A stretch of 64,000 nucleotides of DNA from Poriferisodalis sp965204195. Its GTDB lineage: Bacteria > Actinomycetota > Acidimicrobiia > Acidimicrobiales > Poriferisodalaceae. The notes under the pieces were generated by a model. It worked only from the letters and a program-made list of their open reading frames with translations. It was not told the DNA's origin and made no database searches. The stretch lies in assembly GCF_965204195.1 (NCBI RefSeq), contig NZ_OZ241975.1:2232001-2296000 (forward strand), written 5' to 3'. The translations under genes were made by a program, and so were the position numbers. This document shows, piece by piece, positions 18,414 to 28,794 of the stretch (its first letter is position 1; every line of letters begins with the position of its first letter).

Positions 18414-20495
18414 CTATCGGCCGATGCGCTCCCGTGCTGCCTCGGGTGTTTCGGCTTCTTGGGACGCTGTGATGCCGGCCTCGCGATCGAGCGGGAACGG
18501 CGCCATCCCGTCCGGGCCAGGTGGAGCCATCTCGGGCGGGAACATCGCAAAGCCCGATTCGTCCCGCGGCTTGCGCTCGAGGTTGAGGCCCCTCGTGTTT
18601 GCACCCTTCGGCGGCTCGACCGGCGTGTCGTCGAGCACCTCGATGTCCACCCACCACTTCTTGGCCGGGTTGATCTCGCCTCGGCCCAGCTTGTCGTCGA
18701 GCCGTGCGATCCAGGAGCGGGCGAACGGCAGCTTCATCGCTGCCCACTGGAACGGCCGCTCGGCCAGCACTCCCTCGACGTTGTACGGACAGGTCTTCAT
18801 GCAGCGCCCGCAGGCCGAGCCGCGCATGTTGGTGATGCGGTAGCGGGCGCAGCGGTCGACGTCGGGCTTCCACATCTCATAGCCGTTGAACATCACCTTG
18901 TCGCCGAAGCGGATAGCCCCCACCGGGCACTCGCGGGCGCACTTGGTGCACTTGGTGCAGAAGTCCTGCAGACCGAAGTCGATCGGCCGGTCCGGCGTGA
19001 GCGGCATGTCGGTGGTGATGGCGCCCGACTTGAAGCGCGGTCCCACGAACGGGTTCAGCACCAGCTCACCGATGCGTGACAGCTCCCCGATGCCGGCCGA
19101 CAGCAGCAGCGGTATGTGGTTGATCTCGTCGTCGGCGGCGGTATGTGCTTGCGCGTCGTAGCCGAGTCGGCGGATCTGCGCAGCGATCGCATTGGCGATG
19201 ATCGACGCCCGCAGGTAGGCGCGCATCGACTGCGCGCCGCTGATCCAGTCGTCGCCCGAGGCGCCCTCCATGGTCTCGAAGCCCTGGTCGAGCACGAACA
19301 CAATGGCGTTGCGGTGCAGCTTCTCGATCGGCGAGCCGTCGGGACGGTGGGAGTACCAGGCATATTCGGGTGCCTCGCACACGCCGGTCATGTCCGCGCC
19401 GATGAAATGACCCAGCGCCTTGACCGCATCGGCATTCACTCCCGGGTCGTCGGCGCCGGGGCCAATATCCGGGGCCGCCTCGCCGCGCTGCAACGGAACC
19501 AACCGCCGCAGCATCTCCTGCGAGGCGATGCCATGAGGTGCCTTGCGAATAAAGCGAGCCACCTCCTTGCGTGGGCGCGGCCCCAGGTCGCCAGCGCCGG
19601 CCCGCACGAAGAAGTTGTGCCGCGCCGCAGGTCGCGTGACCTCTTCGGGTATGACCAGCGTGGTCGGCTCGTCGACCCGCTTCACCTTCTCCATCGGGTA
19701 GCGGCCGAGGTGCCACGGCCGGTGCCGCCCGTCCAAACGGCTCCACCCCGGCCGGGTGCCACCCCAGCCCAGCCAGTGCCGGAGGGAGATGCGAAGGTTC
19801 TGCACCGCATTTCGCGGCGCGAGCGGGCCGTCAGGCGTGAGGTCCAGATTCGTCGTCACTGCCGCGATGGCGAATCCCCGCTTCAGGAAGGGATGTCCGA
19901 GCCCGCGACGCCCGGCCTCGAGCACCCCGGCTTCGACGCCGACCCTGCAGCGGTCTACGTCGGAGGCCGCTGCGGTGTGTGCGGTGGCCGCATATCCGAG
20001 CGTGCCCAGATAGCGGGTGAGCACGGTGGCGATCTCGGTGGCACGCAGATCGGCGTTGTCCTGTTCGGAGCCGACGATCCAGTCGTATCCCGGCTCGCCC
20101 GGCCGGATGGGCCGTCCCAGCCCCACGACGATGGCAATGGCGCTGCAGTGCCCCTCGATCGGCTCCGCAGTCCAGCACTCGCGCGATGGCTCGCAGATGC
20201 CCGCAAGGTCGGCATCGAGGAAGAAGCAATACCCGCGCATATTGTCCACCGCGGCCTGTGCGCTCGGCATGGGTGCAGGCGCGGCCAGCACATCGGCTGT
20301 CCGGCACGCCACAAATACGTCGACGATGTCACCGAACGTGTGCGAGACGCTCCACTCGCCAGGTGTGGCCGGTGCGGGTAGCGGGCCGGGCAACTCCTTA
20401 GTCGCGTCGAACGCCCCGGGCGCGAGCCGGGGCAGCAGCTCGGTGGGCAGCGGACCGGCCGCCGCGGCTCGTTTGCGGTGTGAGAACAAGCGCAT
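18414..20495 (-). CDS. Soluble reductive dehalogenase-like cobalamin/Fe-S protein with duplicated B12-type module
   Basis: 693 residues. The C-terminal part has two ferredoxin clusters: CTKCTKCARECP (C513, C516, C519, C523) and CX12CX2CX3CP (C549, C562, C565, C569). The longer spacing of the second is a reductive-dehalogenase signature. Residues about 345-505 (GADMTGVCEAPEYAWY ... LVLNPFVGPRFKSGAITT) form the cobalamin/active-site module. Residues about 92-240 repeat the same pattern (DADLAGICEPSRECWT ... FAIAAVTTNLDLTPD) as a divergent copy. There is no twin-arginine signal, so it is cytoplasmic, like the catabolic NpRdhA type. A Tyr in EYAWYSH and the Lys in RFKSGA are candidate catalytic residues. 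Other activities, such as epoxyqueuosine reductase-like reduction, cannot be excluded. Confidence 0.85.
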   Translation of the reverse strand: MRLFSHRKRAAAAGPLPTELLPRLAPGAFDATKELPGPLPAPATPGEWSVSHTFGDIVDVFVACRTADVLAAPAPMPSAQAAVDNMRGYCFFLDADLAGICEPSRECWTAEPIEGHCSAIAIVVGLGRPIRPGEPGYDWIVGSEQDNADLRATEIATVLTRYLGTLGYAATAHTAAASDVDRCRVGVEAGVLEAGRRGLGHPFLKRGFAIAAVTTNLDLTPDGPLAPRNAVQNLRISLRHWLGWGGTRPGWSRLDGRHRPWHLGRYPMEKVKRVDEPTTLVIPEEVTRPAARHNFFVRAGAGDLGPRPRKEVARFIRKAPHGIASQEMLRRLVPLQRGEAAPDIGPGADDPGVNADAVKALGHFIGADMTGVCEAPEYAWYSHRPDGSPIEKLHRNAIVFVLDQGFETMEGASGDDWISGAQSMRAYLRASIIANAIAAQIRRLGYDAQAHTAADDEINHIPLLLSAGIGELSRIGELVLNPFVGPRFKSGAITTDMPLTPDRPIDFGLQDFCTKCTKCARECPVGAIRFGDKVMFNGYEMWKPDVDRCARYRITNMRGSACGRCMKTCPYNVEGVLAERPFQWAAMKLPFARSWIARLDDKLGRGEINPAKKWWVDIEVLDDTPVEPPKGANTRGLNLERKPRDESGFAMFPPEMAPPGPDGMAPFPLDREAGITASQEAETPEAARERIGR

Positions 20496-20611
20496 GCGGC
20501 AGCCGTCCCTCAGTCAGGCGCGCCCGCACTGGAGCACTCAAAGGCTCCGGCGCTTGCGGCTCGGCTGCGTGTCAGTCATGCCGCCGACACTCACTCCGCG
20601 GCGTGCGGTGC

Positions 20612-21295
20612 TCAGCCGGCGGCGACCGGGGGCGTGGTCTCGCTCATCCGGTCCCACACCACCTGATCGGGCAGGCTCATCACCATGTCGTAGTGATCTT
20701 CGGGCATCAGCCGCGGCATGCCGGTATCCCCCGACGGCTGAGGCACGGGCTCGACCGGGCGGCTGTATTCCGCCGGGTACTTCAACTGCTCCAGTTCGGC
20801 CGCAGAGATGCCGCACAGGTCCTGGACTTCAGGGTCCACCCACTGCTCGACGGGGATGGCCGACCCGCAGGCCACCTCGAGCGCCAGTCCCTCTGGACCC
20901 GCGAAATAGATCGACTGGATGAAGCCGTGGTCGATCGGACCGAACACCTGCACGCCGCGATCGCGGATGCGGTCACGCAGTGCCATCAGGTCCTCGAAGG
21001 TGTCCACGTTGAACGCCACGTGCTGCATGGTGCCGGCAGTCACCGGCTCGCCCGGCCCACCTGCGTGAGTGACACCGAGCTCGATGTCCTTGGCGTTGTC
21101 CGGGTGCTGGACGAAGGCCACGTAGCTGTCGGGCGCCAGCTCCACGAAGCCGTGGTAGGTGCCATCCACGCCGTGCATCCAGTAGAGCGCCTTGAGCGGC
21201 AGTCCCAGCACATCGCACCAGAACTCCAGCTGGCCCTTCATGTCGCGGGTGGACAGGGCGAGATGGTTCACACCATTGGGATGCAATGCGGTCAT
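20612..21295 (-). CDS. VOC (glyoxalase/extradiol dioxygenase fold) protein
   Basis: 227 residues. The VOC module spans about residues 8-145: GVNHLALSTRDM gives the first metal His, MQHVAFNVD the second, and GLALEVACG the Glu, as in glyoxalase I and type I extradiol dioxygenases. A C-terminal extension of about 80 residues rich in Pro and acidic residues follows (PAEYSRPVEPVPQPSGD). The reaction is unknown; it could be a ring-cleavage or isomerase step. It is encoded 116 nt upstream of the reductive dehalogenase gene on the same strand. Confidence 0.8.
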   Translation of the reverse strand: MTALHPNGVNHLALSTRDMKGQLEFWCDVLGLPLKALYWMHGVDGTYHGFVELAPDSYVAFVQHPDNAKDIELGVTHAGGPGEPVTAGTMQHVAFNVDTFEDLMALRDRIRDRGVQVFGPIDHGFIQSIYFAGPEGLALEVACGSAIPVEQWVDPEVQDLCGISAAELEQLKYPAEYSRPVEPVPQPSGDTGMPRLMPEDHYDMVMSLPDQVVWDRMSETTPPVAAG

Positions 21296-21385
21296 TCGAA
21301 TGGCTCCCTCTTCGCTTGCGACTATATGCCTCGCTCAGCCCTCACTTCGAACCTGAGTGCATTCAGAATTCTGGCGGTGCAGCCG

Positions 21386-21868
21386 TCACGACCCAGGTGA
21401 GGAAGCCTGCTCCGCGCCGGCAGCGAGCGTCTCTTTGTGCCGTTCGTAGTTCCCCACCATCTCCAAGAACCGCTCTGGGTTGTAGATGTCCTCTTCGTAG
21501 CTCCACAGGCCGTCGCCTGCGTACTTGAGGAGTGAGAAGTTGTACTCCCGATGGTCAGATCCGTCGCCTGGATCGGTCATGCGATTCCAGATCTGGCACA
21601 CCACCCAGCCCCGCTCCTCATCGATGATGTACCACTCGATGGGGAACTCGATCATCTCGGAGCCCGGCCACTCGCTCATCTGCGACTGGATCCACTGGTA
21701 GATGGCCTCCCGCCCGGTCATCGTGCCGAAGAAGTGCTCGACGTAGGTGGCATCCTCGGTGAAGCAGTCGGCCCAGTCGCGCCAGTCACCGGTCTGGCCC
21801 GCCTTCTTGCTTGCCGCTTGATAGGTGGCAAGCGCTTCGGTGATCTCGGCACGGCTCCATTGGCTCAT
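21386..21868 (-). CDS. SnoaL-like (NTF2-fold) protein
   Basis: 160 residues starting MSQWSRAEITEALATYQ. The pattern WADCFTEDATYVEHFFGTMTGREAIYQWI is the usual NTF2/SnoaL signature, and the remainder (VVCQIWNRMTDPGDGSDHREYNFS) supplies the curved sheet. Family members include polyketide cyclases, ketosteroid isomerases and dehydratases with a small hydrophobic pocket. The Asp and His residues near the pocket could be catalytic. It belongs to a minus-strand series with an LLM protein upstream and a VOC protein downstream; the substrate is unknown. Confidence 0.75.
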   Translation of the reverse strand: MSQWSRAEITEALATYQAASKKAGQTGDWRDWADCFTEDATYVEHFFGTMTGREAIYQWIQSQMSEWPGSEMIEFPIEWYIIDEERGWVVCQIWNRMTDPGDGSDHREYNFSLLKYAGDGLWSYEEDIYNPERFLEMVGNYERHKETLAAGAEQASSPGS

Positions 21869-21924
21869 CGTTCGTCATCCTCGGTTGCTGGTTGGCGCAG
21901 AGCGAAATGTAAATGACGGCGTCG

Positions 21925-22935
21925 TCATGACGTCGCCAGCGGGGCAATCACCTGCTCGGCGAAGAGGTCGAACGAGCGGTCCACCTCGTATGCCGAGAGG
22001 TCGCCCCAGGCGAAGACGCCGACGAAATAGTCCGTACCGGCTTCTTCGGCGAACTGCTCGCAGTGCTCACGCACGGTCTCGGGCGAACCCACGACCACGG
22101 CTTGGAATTGCTTGGCCTTGTCGTAGTCGCCGCCGAGGGTCGGGTCATTCGGTGGGGTCATCTCGTAGCGCCTGAACAGACGTGTCAGGTGCTCGGTGAA
22201 CGCGGCCCAGGTGCGGCGCCCGATCTCGTCGGCCTCAGCATCGGTGGGTGCCACGATCAGCCGGCGCAGCCCGCCGATCATCGGCGCGTGGTACCGGCCG
22301 ATGCCGTCCGCGCCGAGGAGCTCGTGGTAACGAGCCGTGCTGGCTGCCACGGCAGCGAGCGGTCCTGCGGCCATGGTGCGCACGCCCATCTCGGCGGCAG
22401 TCTCGAGCTGGCCGGGTCGCCACAGCGGCGGGTAGGGCCGCTGGTAGGGCTCGAATTCGGTCGGCACATCACGGAATTCGTAGAACTGGCCCTCAAAGCT
22501 GAAGTTCCCGCTGGTCTGCATGGCGGCGAGGATCAGGTCGAGCGACTCGTCTGTCTTCGCGATGGCCTCATCGGGGTCGAGGCCCCAGAGCAGGTGCTCG
22601 GGAACGCTGATGCCCTTGCCGAAGCCGAACTCCAGCCGCCCCTCGGAGAGCTGGTCGAGCATGCAGAGCTCCTCGGCCAGCCGGATCGGGTGGTAGAAGG
22701 GCAGCAGGTGCACGAGCGAGCAGATGCGGATGCTGCTGGTGCGCTCGATGGCGGCGGCCAGGAACACGTTGATGCTGGGGGCGGCATCCAGCGGGATCAG
22801 ATGGTGCTCAGACTTGTGCCACCCCCACACACCGGCTTGCTCGGCCCGTACCAGCAGGTCCAGGCGGTGGCGGTAGAGCTCATGCCACGGCACATCGCCC
22901 GGCTGTTCGAGCTGGTCGAAGATGCCGAATCGCAT
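21925..22935 (-). CDS. LLM-class luciferase-like flavin or F420 oxidoreductase
   Basis: 336 residues starting MRFGIFDQLEQPGD. It belongs to the bacterial luciferase-like branch: WGWHKSEHHLIPLDAAPSINVFLAAA is its classic early helix/strand (EHH motif). LVHLLPFYHPIRLAEELCMLDQLSEGRLEFGFGKG is the family's second signature. VGSPETVREHCEQFAEEAG near the C-terminus is also standard. It is therefore closer to flavin-dependent monooxygenases than the Mer-like LLM proteins at 1557 and 10210. The substrate is unknown. Confidence 0.85.
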   Translation of the reverse strand: MRFGIFDQLEQPGDVPWHELYRHRLDLLVRAEQAGVWGWHKSEHHLIPLDAAPSINVFLAAAIERTSSIRICSLVHLLPFYHPIRLAEELCMLDQLSEGRLEFGFGKGISVPEHLLWGLDPDEAIAKTDESLDLILAAMQTSGNFSFEGQFYEFRDVPTEFEPYQRPYPPLWRPGQLETAAEMGVRTMAAGPLAAVAASTARYHELLGADGIGRYHAPMIGGLRRLIVAPTDAEADEIGRRTWAAFTEHLTRLFRRYEMTPPNDPTLGGDYDKAKQFQAVVVGSPETVREHCEQFAEEAGTDYFVGVFAWGDLSAYEVDRSFDLFAEQVIAPLATS

Positions 22936-23001
22936 GGGCAGCGAGAGTAGTGGTGAGACCTGATGCGCGGCCGAGGCGTCAGCCGGACCCGCTCGGACGA
23001 C

Positions 23002-24186
23002 TCAGATGATGGCGCTCTCCACGAAAGGCCGGTTCTCCACGATGCGCCGGTAGCCCAGCGGCGTGAGATCGAGCGTGCGGTACTCGCCGTAGGCAACCCA
23101 TTCCGACACCGCCCGGCCAATGGCGGGCGACTGCTGCATGCCGTGCCCGGAGAACCCGTTGGCGAAGATGAAGTTCCCGATCTGGTGGTGCGGTCCGACC
23201 ACCACGTTGTGGTCGAGCGTGTTGTACGCGTAGTGACCGGCCCACTGGCTGGTGACCTTGAGGCGCTCGAAGGCGGGCACGCGATGGGCCAGCACCGGCC
23301 ACACCTTGTCCTCGAAGATGTGGTGGTCCATGGCGAAGTCGTCGTATTCGACGGCGGGGTCCACGTCGGGCGTGCATCCGCACATGTAGGCATCGCCGTC
23401 GCTGCGCATGTGGACACCGGTCGGATCGATGGTCAGCGGCAGGGCGCGATCGAGCGGCTCTGCTGCGTCGAAGATGAACGTGTACCGCTTGCGCGGCTCC
23501 ACCGGCAAGGTCGCGCCTGCCATACGGGCCACTTCAACTGCGCGCGGCCCAGCGGCGTTCACCAGGGTTCCGCAGCCGACTTCGCCCCCCGACGCCAGAA
23601 CTGCCGTGGTCACGCGTCCCGCGGCCGTCGTGAGACTCACGACCTCGTCGGTGATGTAGGTGACGCCGTTCTGGCGTGCCTTGCGGCGCCACCAGTCGAA
23701 CATGGTGCCCGAGTCGAAATAGCCCTCGTCGGTCAGGTTGTGGCTGCCGCAGATGATGTCGTCGACGTTGTAGAAGGGATAGTCGGCCGTGATCTCGGCC
23801 GGGCTCATGATGCGCGTGCCCGAGCCCAGCTCAGCCTGGATGGCCTGGTTGTGGCGCAGCGTGTCTGCGAAGCTCTCATCGGCGGCGAGGTACATGTAGC
23901 CGAAGTGGTGGACGAAGATGTCGGGGATCTCAGGATCGCCGCCGAGGCGTTCCCGGAAGTTGCGCACGAAGTCGGCGCTGAAGCGCGAGATCTGCACGTT
24001 CAGCGGGTTTGAGAACTGTTGACGCATGCAGCTGTTGGTGTGGGTGGTGGATGCGTTCGCGTAGGTCGGATCCCGCTCCACCACCAGCACCGATCCGTCG
24101 AAGCCTTCGCTGGCCGACAGCGCCCAGGCGATCGACGACCCCATGACGGCGCCGCCCACGATCACCACGTCGTATGCATCGCGCAC
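23002..24186 (-). CDS. FAD-dependent oxidoreductase, DAO/sarcosine oxidase-like (FOXRED1-type)
   Basis: 394 residues from GTG 24186. The N-terminal Rossmann dinucleotide motif VVIVGGAVMGSSIAWAL (residues 7-23) is followed by VLVVERDPTYANASTTHTN, where the His/Thr cluster matches the covalent-flavin or substrate loop of the DAO family. TLVNAAGPRAVEVARMAG is the second FAD motif, and GNFIFANGFSGHGMQQSPAIGRAVSEWV is the C-terminal FAD-binding motif (GFSGHG). Such enzymes oxidise secondary or N-methyl amines to imines with H2O2 release. The gene is divergent from the SDR at 24363. Confidence 0.9.
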   Translation of the reverse strand: MRDAYDVVIVGGAVMGSSIAWALSASEGFDGSVLVVERDPTYANASTTHTNSCMRQQFSNPLNVQISRFSADFVRNFRERLGGDPEIPDIFVHHFGYMYLAADESFADTLRHNQAIQAELGSGTRIMSPAEITADYPFYNVDDIICGSHNLTDEGYFDSGTMFDWWRRKARQNGVTYITDEVVSLTTAAGRVTTAVLASGGEVGCGTLVNAAGPRAVEVARMAGATLPVEPRKRYTFIFDAAEPLDRALPLTIDPTGVHMRSDGDAYMCGCTPDVDPAVEYDDFAMDHHIFEDKVWPVLAHRVPAFERLKVTSQWAGHYAYNTLDHNVVVGPHHQIGNFIFANGFSGHGMQQSPAIGRAVSEWVAYGEYRTLDLTPLGYRRIVENRPFVESAII

Positions 24187-24362
24187 CGATCACCGTCCTG
24201 CCAGCGGGGCCCAGCACCGGGCCGGGCCGCTCGTCGAACGCCCAAGATGATGGCAGCCGCCGCTCCGGCTGCCCGGCGCTGCGAAGGGATGCGCACAGAC
24301 AGTCGTGTGCTGTCGGGAACAATGGCTCGCGACAACGACGCTGGTTCACGGGGAGGTCTGGC

Positions 24363-25133
24363 ATGAGACTGGGAAGCAAGGTGGCCTTGATCACCGGGGC
24401 CGGCAGCGGTATCGGCCGTGCCACGGCAATGCGTTTCGCCGCAGAGGGAGCGCAGATCGTCGCGGTCGACATCGCCGACTCGGTCGACGACACCGTGGCC
24501 GAGGTGCTTGCAGCCGGCGGCGACGCCATAGCTGTGCGAGCCGATGTCGCGGTCGAGTCCGATGTCGCTGCCGCATTCGGCCGGGCCGAAGAGCACTACG
24601 GCGGGCTGGACGTGGCGTTCAACAACGCCGGCATCATGCTCGACGACGACACCGACGCTGTCGCGACCGGCGACGACACCATCGACCGCACCTTCGACGT
24701 CAACGTCAAGGGCGTGCTGTACGGCTGCAAGTACGCCGTGGAGGCGATGCGGCGGCGCGGCGGGGGTTCCATCATCAACACCGCCTCATTCGTGGCTTCG
24801 GTGGGCGCGGCCACACCGCAGATCGCCTACACCGCCTCCAAGGGCGCAGTGCTGGCGCTGACGCGTGAACTGGCGGTCGTTCATGCCCGGGAGAACATCC
24901 GTGTCAACGCGCTCTCTCCCGGCCCGCTGCGCACCGAGATGCTGATGTCGTTTCTCGACACACCCGAGAAGCGTCAGCGACGCCTGGTGCATGTGCCGAT
25001 GGGGCGTTTCGGCGAGGCAGAAGAAATGGCGTCGGCTGCCCTGTTCCTCGCCTCCGACGACGCGTCCTATATGACGGGTGCCGACCTGCACGTCGACGGG
25101 GGCCTCACCGCCGCCTACGTCACACCCGAATAA
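24363..25133 (+). CDS. Short-chain dehydrogenase/reductase (SDR)
   Basis: 256 residues from ATG 24363, preceded by GGGGAGG; a longer in-frame upstream extension is not homologous in composition. It is a classical SDR: cofactor motif TGAGSGIGR near residue 12, NNAG at about residue 89, a catalytic Ser in TASFVASVG, YTASKGA with the catalytic Tyr and Lys, then PGPLRTEM. The acidic residue after the second strand (VAVDIADS) favours NAD(H). It is a standalone gene whose alcohol or ketone substrate is not deducible. Confidence 0.92.
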   Translation: MRLGSKVALITGAGSGIGRATAMRFAAEGAQIVAVDIADSVDDTVAEVLAAGGDAIAVRADVAVESDVAAAFGRAEEHYGGLDVAFNNAGIMLDDDTDAVATGDDTIDRTFDVNVKGVLYGCKYAVEAMRRRGGGSIINTASFVASVGAATPQIAYTASKGAVLALTRELAVVHARENIRVNALSPGPLRTEMLMSFLDTPEKRQRRLVHVPMGRFGEAEEMASAALFLASDDASYMTGADLHVDGGLTAAYVTPE

Positions 25134-25156
25134 TGCGTCGGCACCGCAACGCAACC

Positions 25157-25525
25157 TCACCAGATGGGCAAGTCCCGAGCCCGAACGCTGGTCGGACTGA
25201 GCGAGACGATGGCACCAGCGTTCAATGCCCCCGCCACGGTCGGCAGACCTGCAACGAGCAGCGCTGCTTGCGCCTCTGGCGGCCGGTGCGACACGCCGCG
25301 CAAGTGTACGACCGAAGGGCTCGCCGAACGGCTGCGAAATAGGAGGGCGCCGAAGTCCGAGTCTGCGGTGGCCACGACGTAGCCGTGCTCGGCAGCCCAC
25401 TCGAGAATGGCCTCATCCGCTGCGGTGAGCATGTCCACGTCGCCGACATGCATGGTCTCGTGACCGTTGATGCGCAGCACTTCGGCAACACGGGGAGACA
25501 GATTCGCGTCGAGGAGGAGTCTCAC
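25157..25525 (-). CDS. DUF5615 PIN-like toxin
   Basis: 122 residues starting MRLLLDANLSPRVAEVLR, the DUF5615 signature. The first acidic residue is in LLDANLS and the second site is VVATADSDFGALL. The fold is PIN-like, and these proteins are the presumed nuclease partners of DUF433 antitoxins, encoded directly upstream with an ATGA overlap. Length matches the family (110-130 residues). Confidence 0.88.
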   Translation of the reverse strand: MRLLLDANLSPRVAEVLRINGHETMHVGDVDMLTAADEAILEWAAEHGYVVATADSDFGALLFRSRSASPSVVHLRGVSHRPPEAQAALLVAGLPTVAGALNAGAIVSLSPTSVRARDLPIW

Positions 25526-25758
25526 GCAGGTAGCGAAACGGGGAACTCTCGCTCGCTCACCCGAGCAGCGGCGAACTCAAGTGCTGCACTGATGTCGTCC
25601 GCCTCGAGGTAGGGATAGTCAGACAGCAGTTCCTCGTGGCTCCTGCCGGCGGCAAGCTGCGCGAGCACGGTCGCGACAGTTACCCGCAAGTCCCTGATGC
25701 ATGGCCGGCCGCCCATGCGATGGGGATCGACGGTGATCCGGTCCAAGAGCACGATCAC
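25522..25758 (-). CDS. DUF433 antitoxin
   Basis: 78 residues from GTG 25758, or 76 from GTG 25752. It has the DUF433 winged-helix signature: DRITVDPHRMGGRPCIRDLRVTV then LAAGRSHEELLSDYPYLEADDI. The GRPCIR turn is nearly invariant in the family. It overlaps the DUF5615 toxin gene by 4 nt. A TAGCCT hexamer ends 6 nt before the second GTG, which would make that the start if the transcript is leaderless. Confidence 0.9.
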   Translation of the reverse strand: MIVLLDRITVDPHRMGGRPCIRDLRVTVATVLAQLAAGRSHEELLSDYPYLEADDISAALEFAAARVSEREFPVSLPA

Positions 25759-25764
25759 AGGCTA
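25759..25764 (-). promoter_or_regulatory. Candidate -10 box (TAGCCT) of the DUF433/DUF5615 module
   Basis: On the minus strand TAGCCT fits TANNNT. The gap to GTG 25752 is 6 nt, the same geometry as at the two other toxin-antitoxin modules in the window. Confidence 0.35.
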
Positions 25765-25849
25765 GTCATCTGCAGTCGATGAGCCCTAGTGTCCGGGCGC
25801 AGGAGCTGCGGTGAAGTGTTGCCGCCGCATCGACGCTTGGGGAAGCGGA

Positions 25850-28197
25850 ATGCTTGGTCCGTATCGCGTACTGGATCTGACTGACGAGCGCTGCTGGTTC
25901 GCCGGCAACCTGCTGGCCCAGCTCGGCGCCGACGTGGTGATGGCGGAACCGCCCGGCGGGTGGCCGCGCGGCTTCGCCCATGACGCCTACAACCGGGGCA
26001 AGCGCTCCCTGACAGCGGCCAGCGCCGATGAGGTGGCAGCGTTGGCGGCAACGACCGACATCGTGCTCCACAACGATGCGACGCCCTTCGACATCGATCT
26101 GAACGCATTGCGGGATGCGAATGAGCGGCTCATCACGGTGCACATCACCCCGTGGGGTGAAACCGGCCCGAAAGCCGACTGGAGCGCCACAGATCTCACC
26201 CTGTTCGCCTCCAGCGGCCAGCTGGCGGTGACCGGCGACAGCGACCGGCCTCCGGTGCGCATCAGCATTCCCCAGGCGTGGTTGCACGCCAGCGCGCAAG
26301 CCGCCGTCGCAGCCACTGTGGCCCTTGAGCATCGAGCCCGCACCGGCCGCGGCCAGCATGTCGACCTGTCGGCCCAGCAGGCCGTCTGCGAGACAGCGCT
26401 GTCGGCCATTCTCTACGCGCCGGCCGGGCTGGAAGAAGTGCAGCGGGAAGCAGGCGGGGTGCGCTTCGGCAACCTGATGCTGCGCACCATCTACCCGTGC
26501 CAAGACGGCTACATGATCGTCACCGTCGCCTTCGGGCCGATGATCGGGCCGATGGTGCAGCGGTTCCTGTCCTGGATGCACTCCGAAGGGTTCTGCGACG
26601 ACGACATGCTGAACAAGGACTGGGTGAACTTCGCCCTGCTCTTGCAGAGCGGCGAGGAGAGCATCGACGTCATCGAGCAGCTGATGGACAACATCGCCGC
26701 CTTCTGCCTGACCAAAACCAAGGCCGAGATGATCGAGCGCGGCCTGCAGGACTCGCTGCTGGTGTGCCCGGTCAACACCTTGGGTGACGTGCTCGACAGC
26801 CCGCAGCTCGCGGCTCGTGACTTCTGGGACGAGGTCGACGGCCTCCGACTGCCGGGGCGCTTCGTGCTTGCCAAGGGCACCCCGCTCGCGCCGCTCGGCC
26901 CGGCTCCTGCGGCGGGTGCACACACTGCCGACGTGGCCGACGAGTGGGCAAACGCCCCATCGCAGCCCTCGCCGACCGAGACCCTGCCCGAAGGTGCTCC
27001 GTCGGACCGGCCGCTGGCCGGGCTCAAGGTGGCAGATCTGGCCTGGGTGGCGGCAGCCCCGCTCGCCACGAAGATCCTCGCCCACTGGGGCGCCACGGTC
27101 GTGCGCGTGGAGACGCAGAACCGGCCCTGTTTGCTGCGGGGCGCATTGGGCCATCGCGACGACGTGCCCGATCAGGAGAATGCCATCGCCTGGCATTCCA
27201 CCAATGCCAACAAGAAGACGATCTCGCTCGACCTGTCCAAGCCCGAGGCTCGTGAGGTCGTGCGTGATCTGGCTGCCTGGGCCGACGTTGTGGTTGAGTC
27301 GTTCACCCCGGGCACGATGACGACGTGGGGTTTGGGGTACGAGGATCTGCGGAAGATCAACCCCAATCTGGTGATGGTCTCGAGCTGCGTGATGGGCCAG
27401 ACCGGGCCGTTCCGAGACTTTGCCGGGTTCGGCAACATGGCTGCGTCCGTGGCCGGGTTCTTCGACATCACCGGTTGGACCGACCGCGGTCCGGCCGGCC
27501 CGTACCTGGCCTACACCGACTACTGCTCGCCGCGGTTCACCGTGTGCGCATTGCTGGCAGCGCTCGACCACCGGCGGCGAACCGGCGAGGGCCAGCACTT
27601 GGACTTCTCCCAGATGGAAGCGGCTGTACACCTGCTGGCGCCAGCGATCGCCGAGATGCAAGCCACCGGCGAGATGCGCAGCCGGCGCGGCAACGCCGAT
27701 GACGAGATGGTGCCCCACGGCGTATACCCGACGATGGGCGACGACGAGTGGATCGCCATCGCCAGCGATGGCGACGAGTCATGGCGCTCGCTGGCCACCG
27801 AGATGCGCCGCGAGGATCTCGCCGATCTGGACAGCGCTGCCCGGCGAGAGCGTCAGGCTGAGCTGGACGCGATCGTGACGGAGTTCACGTCCCGCCAGAA
27901 CGGGCCCGGCCTCACGCACCGCCTGCAAGCGCATGGCATCGCCGCGCACCACGTGCAGAACTCCGGCGCCTGCCTCAACGATCCGCAGCTCGCCCATCGC
28001 GGCCACTTCCAGTGGGCGCCGCACGGCTACGCACGCCGGACTGTCGTTGACGCGATCCCCTACACGCTCTCTGCTGCACACAACGGCTTCAGTTGGGCGG
28101 GCCCCACCTACGGCGAGCATGCGATAGAGATCTTGGAAGACCTGCTCGGCTACGACACCGACCGCATCGCAGAGCTGGCCGTGGCCGAGGCGCTCGA

Positions 28198-28201
<4 letters not shown>
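25850..28201 (+). CDS. Fused tandem class III (CaiB/BaiF) CoA-transferase
   Basis: 783 residues from ATG 25850, with a GGGGAAGCGGA ribosome-binding site. It is two CaiB-type domains in one chain: residues 1 to about 370 and about 390 to 783, each with a GADVV/GATVV-type Rossmann start and an RTGxGQHxD segment (RTGRGQHVDLS, RTGEGQHLDFS). In the C-terminal copy the catalytic Asp is in place (D557 in AYTDYCSPRF). In the N-terminal copy the equivalent position of the PVRISIPQAW stretch is Trp144, so that half is probably structural. The enzyme should move CoA between carboxylic acids, activating a substrate for beta-oxidation-like steps. The macrodomain gene follows with an ATGA overlap. Confidence 0.88.
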
Positions 28202-28722
<521 letters not shown>

Positions 28723-28794
28723 CAGCGTCCTCTTGGAGAATTGACGGACGATTGCCAATGTGCGCGGCGAAACTCGCTTGTAGTGACCCTTGAG

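Noticed and set aside
25766..27718. 650-residue minus-strand open frame
   Set aside because: Antisense of the CoA-transferase gene, which has clear family motifs. The minus frame has none and reflects high-GC third-position bias.
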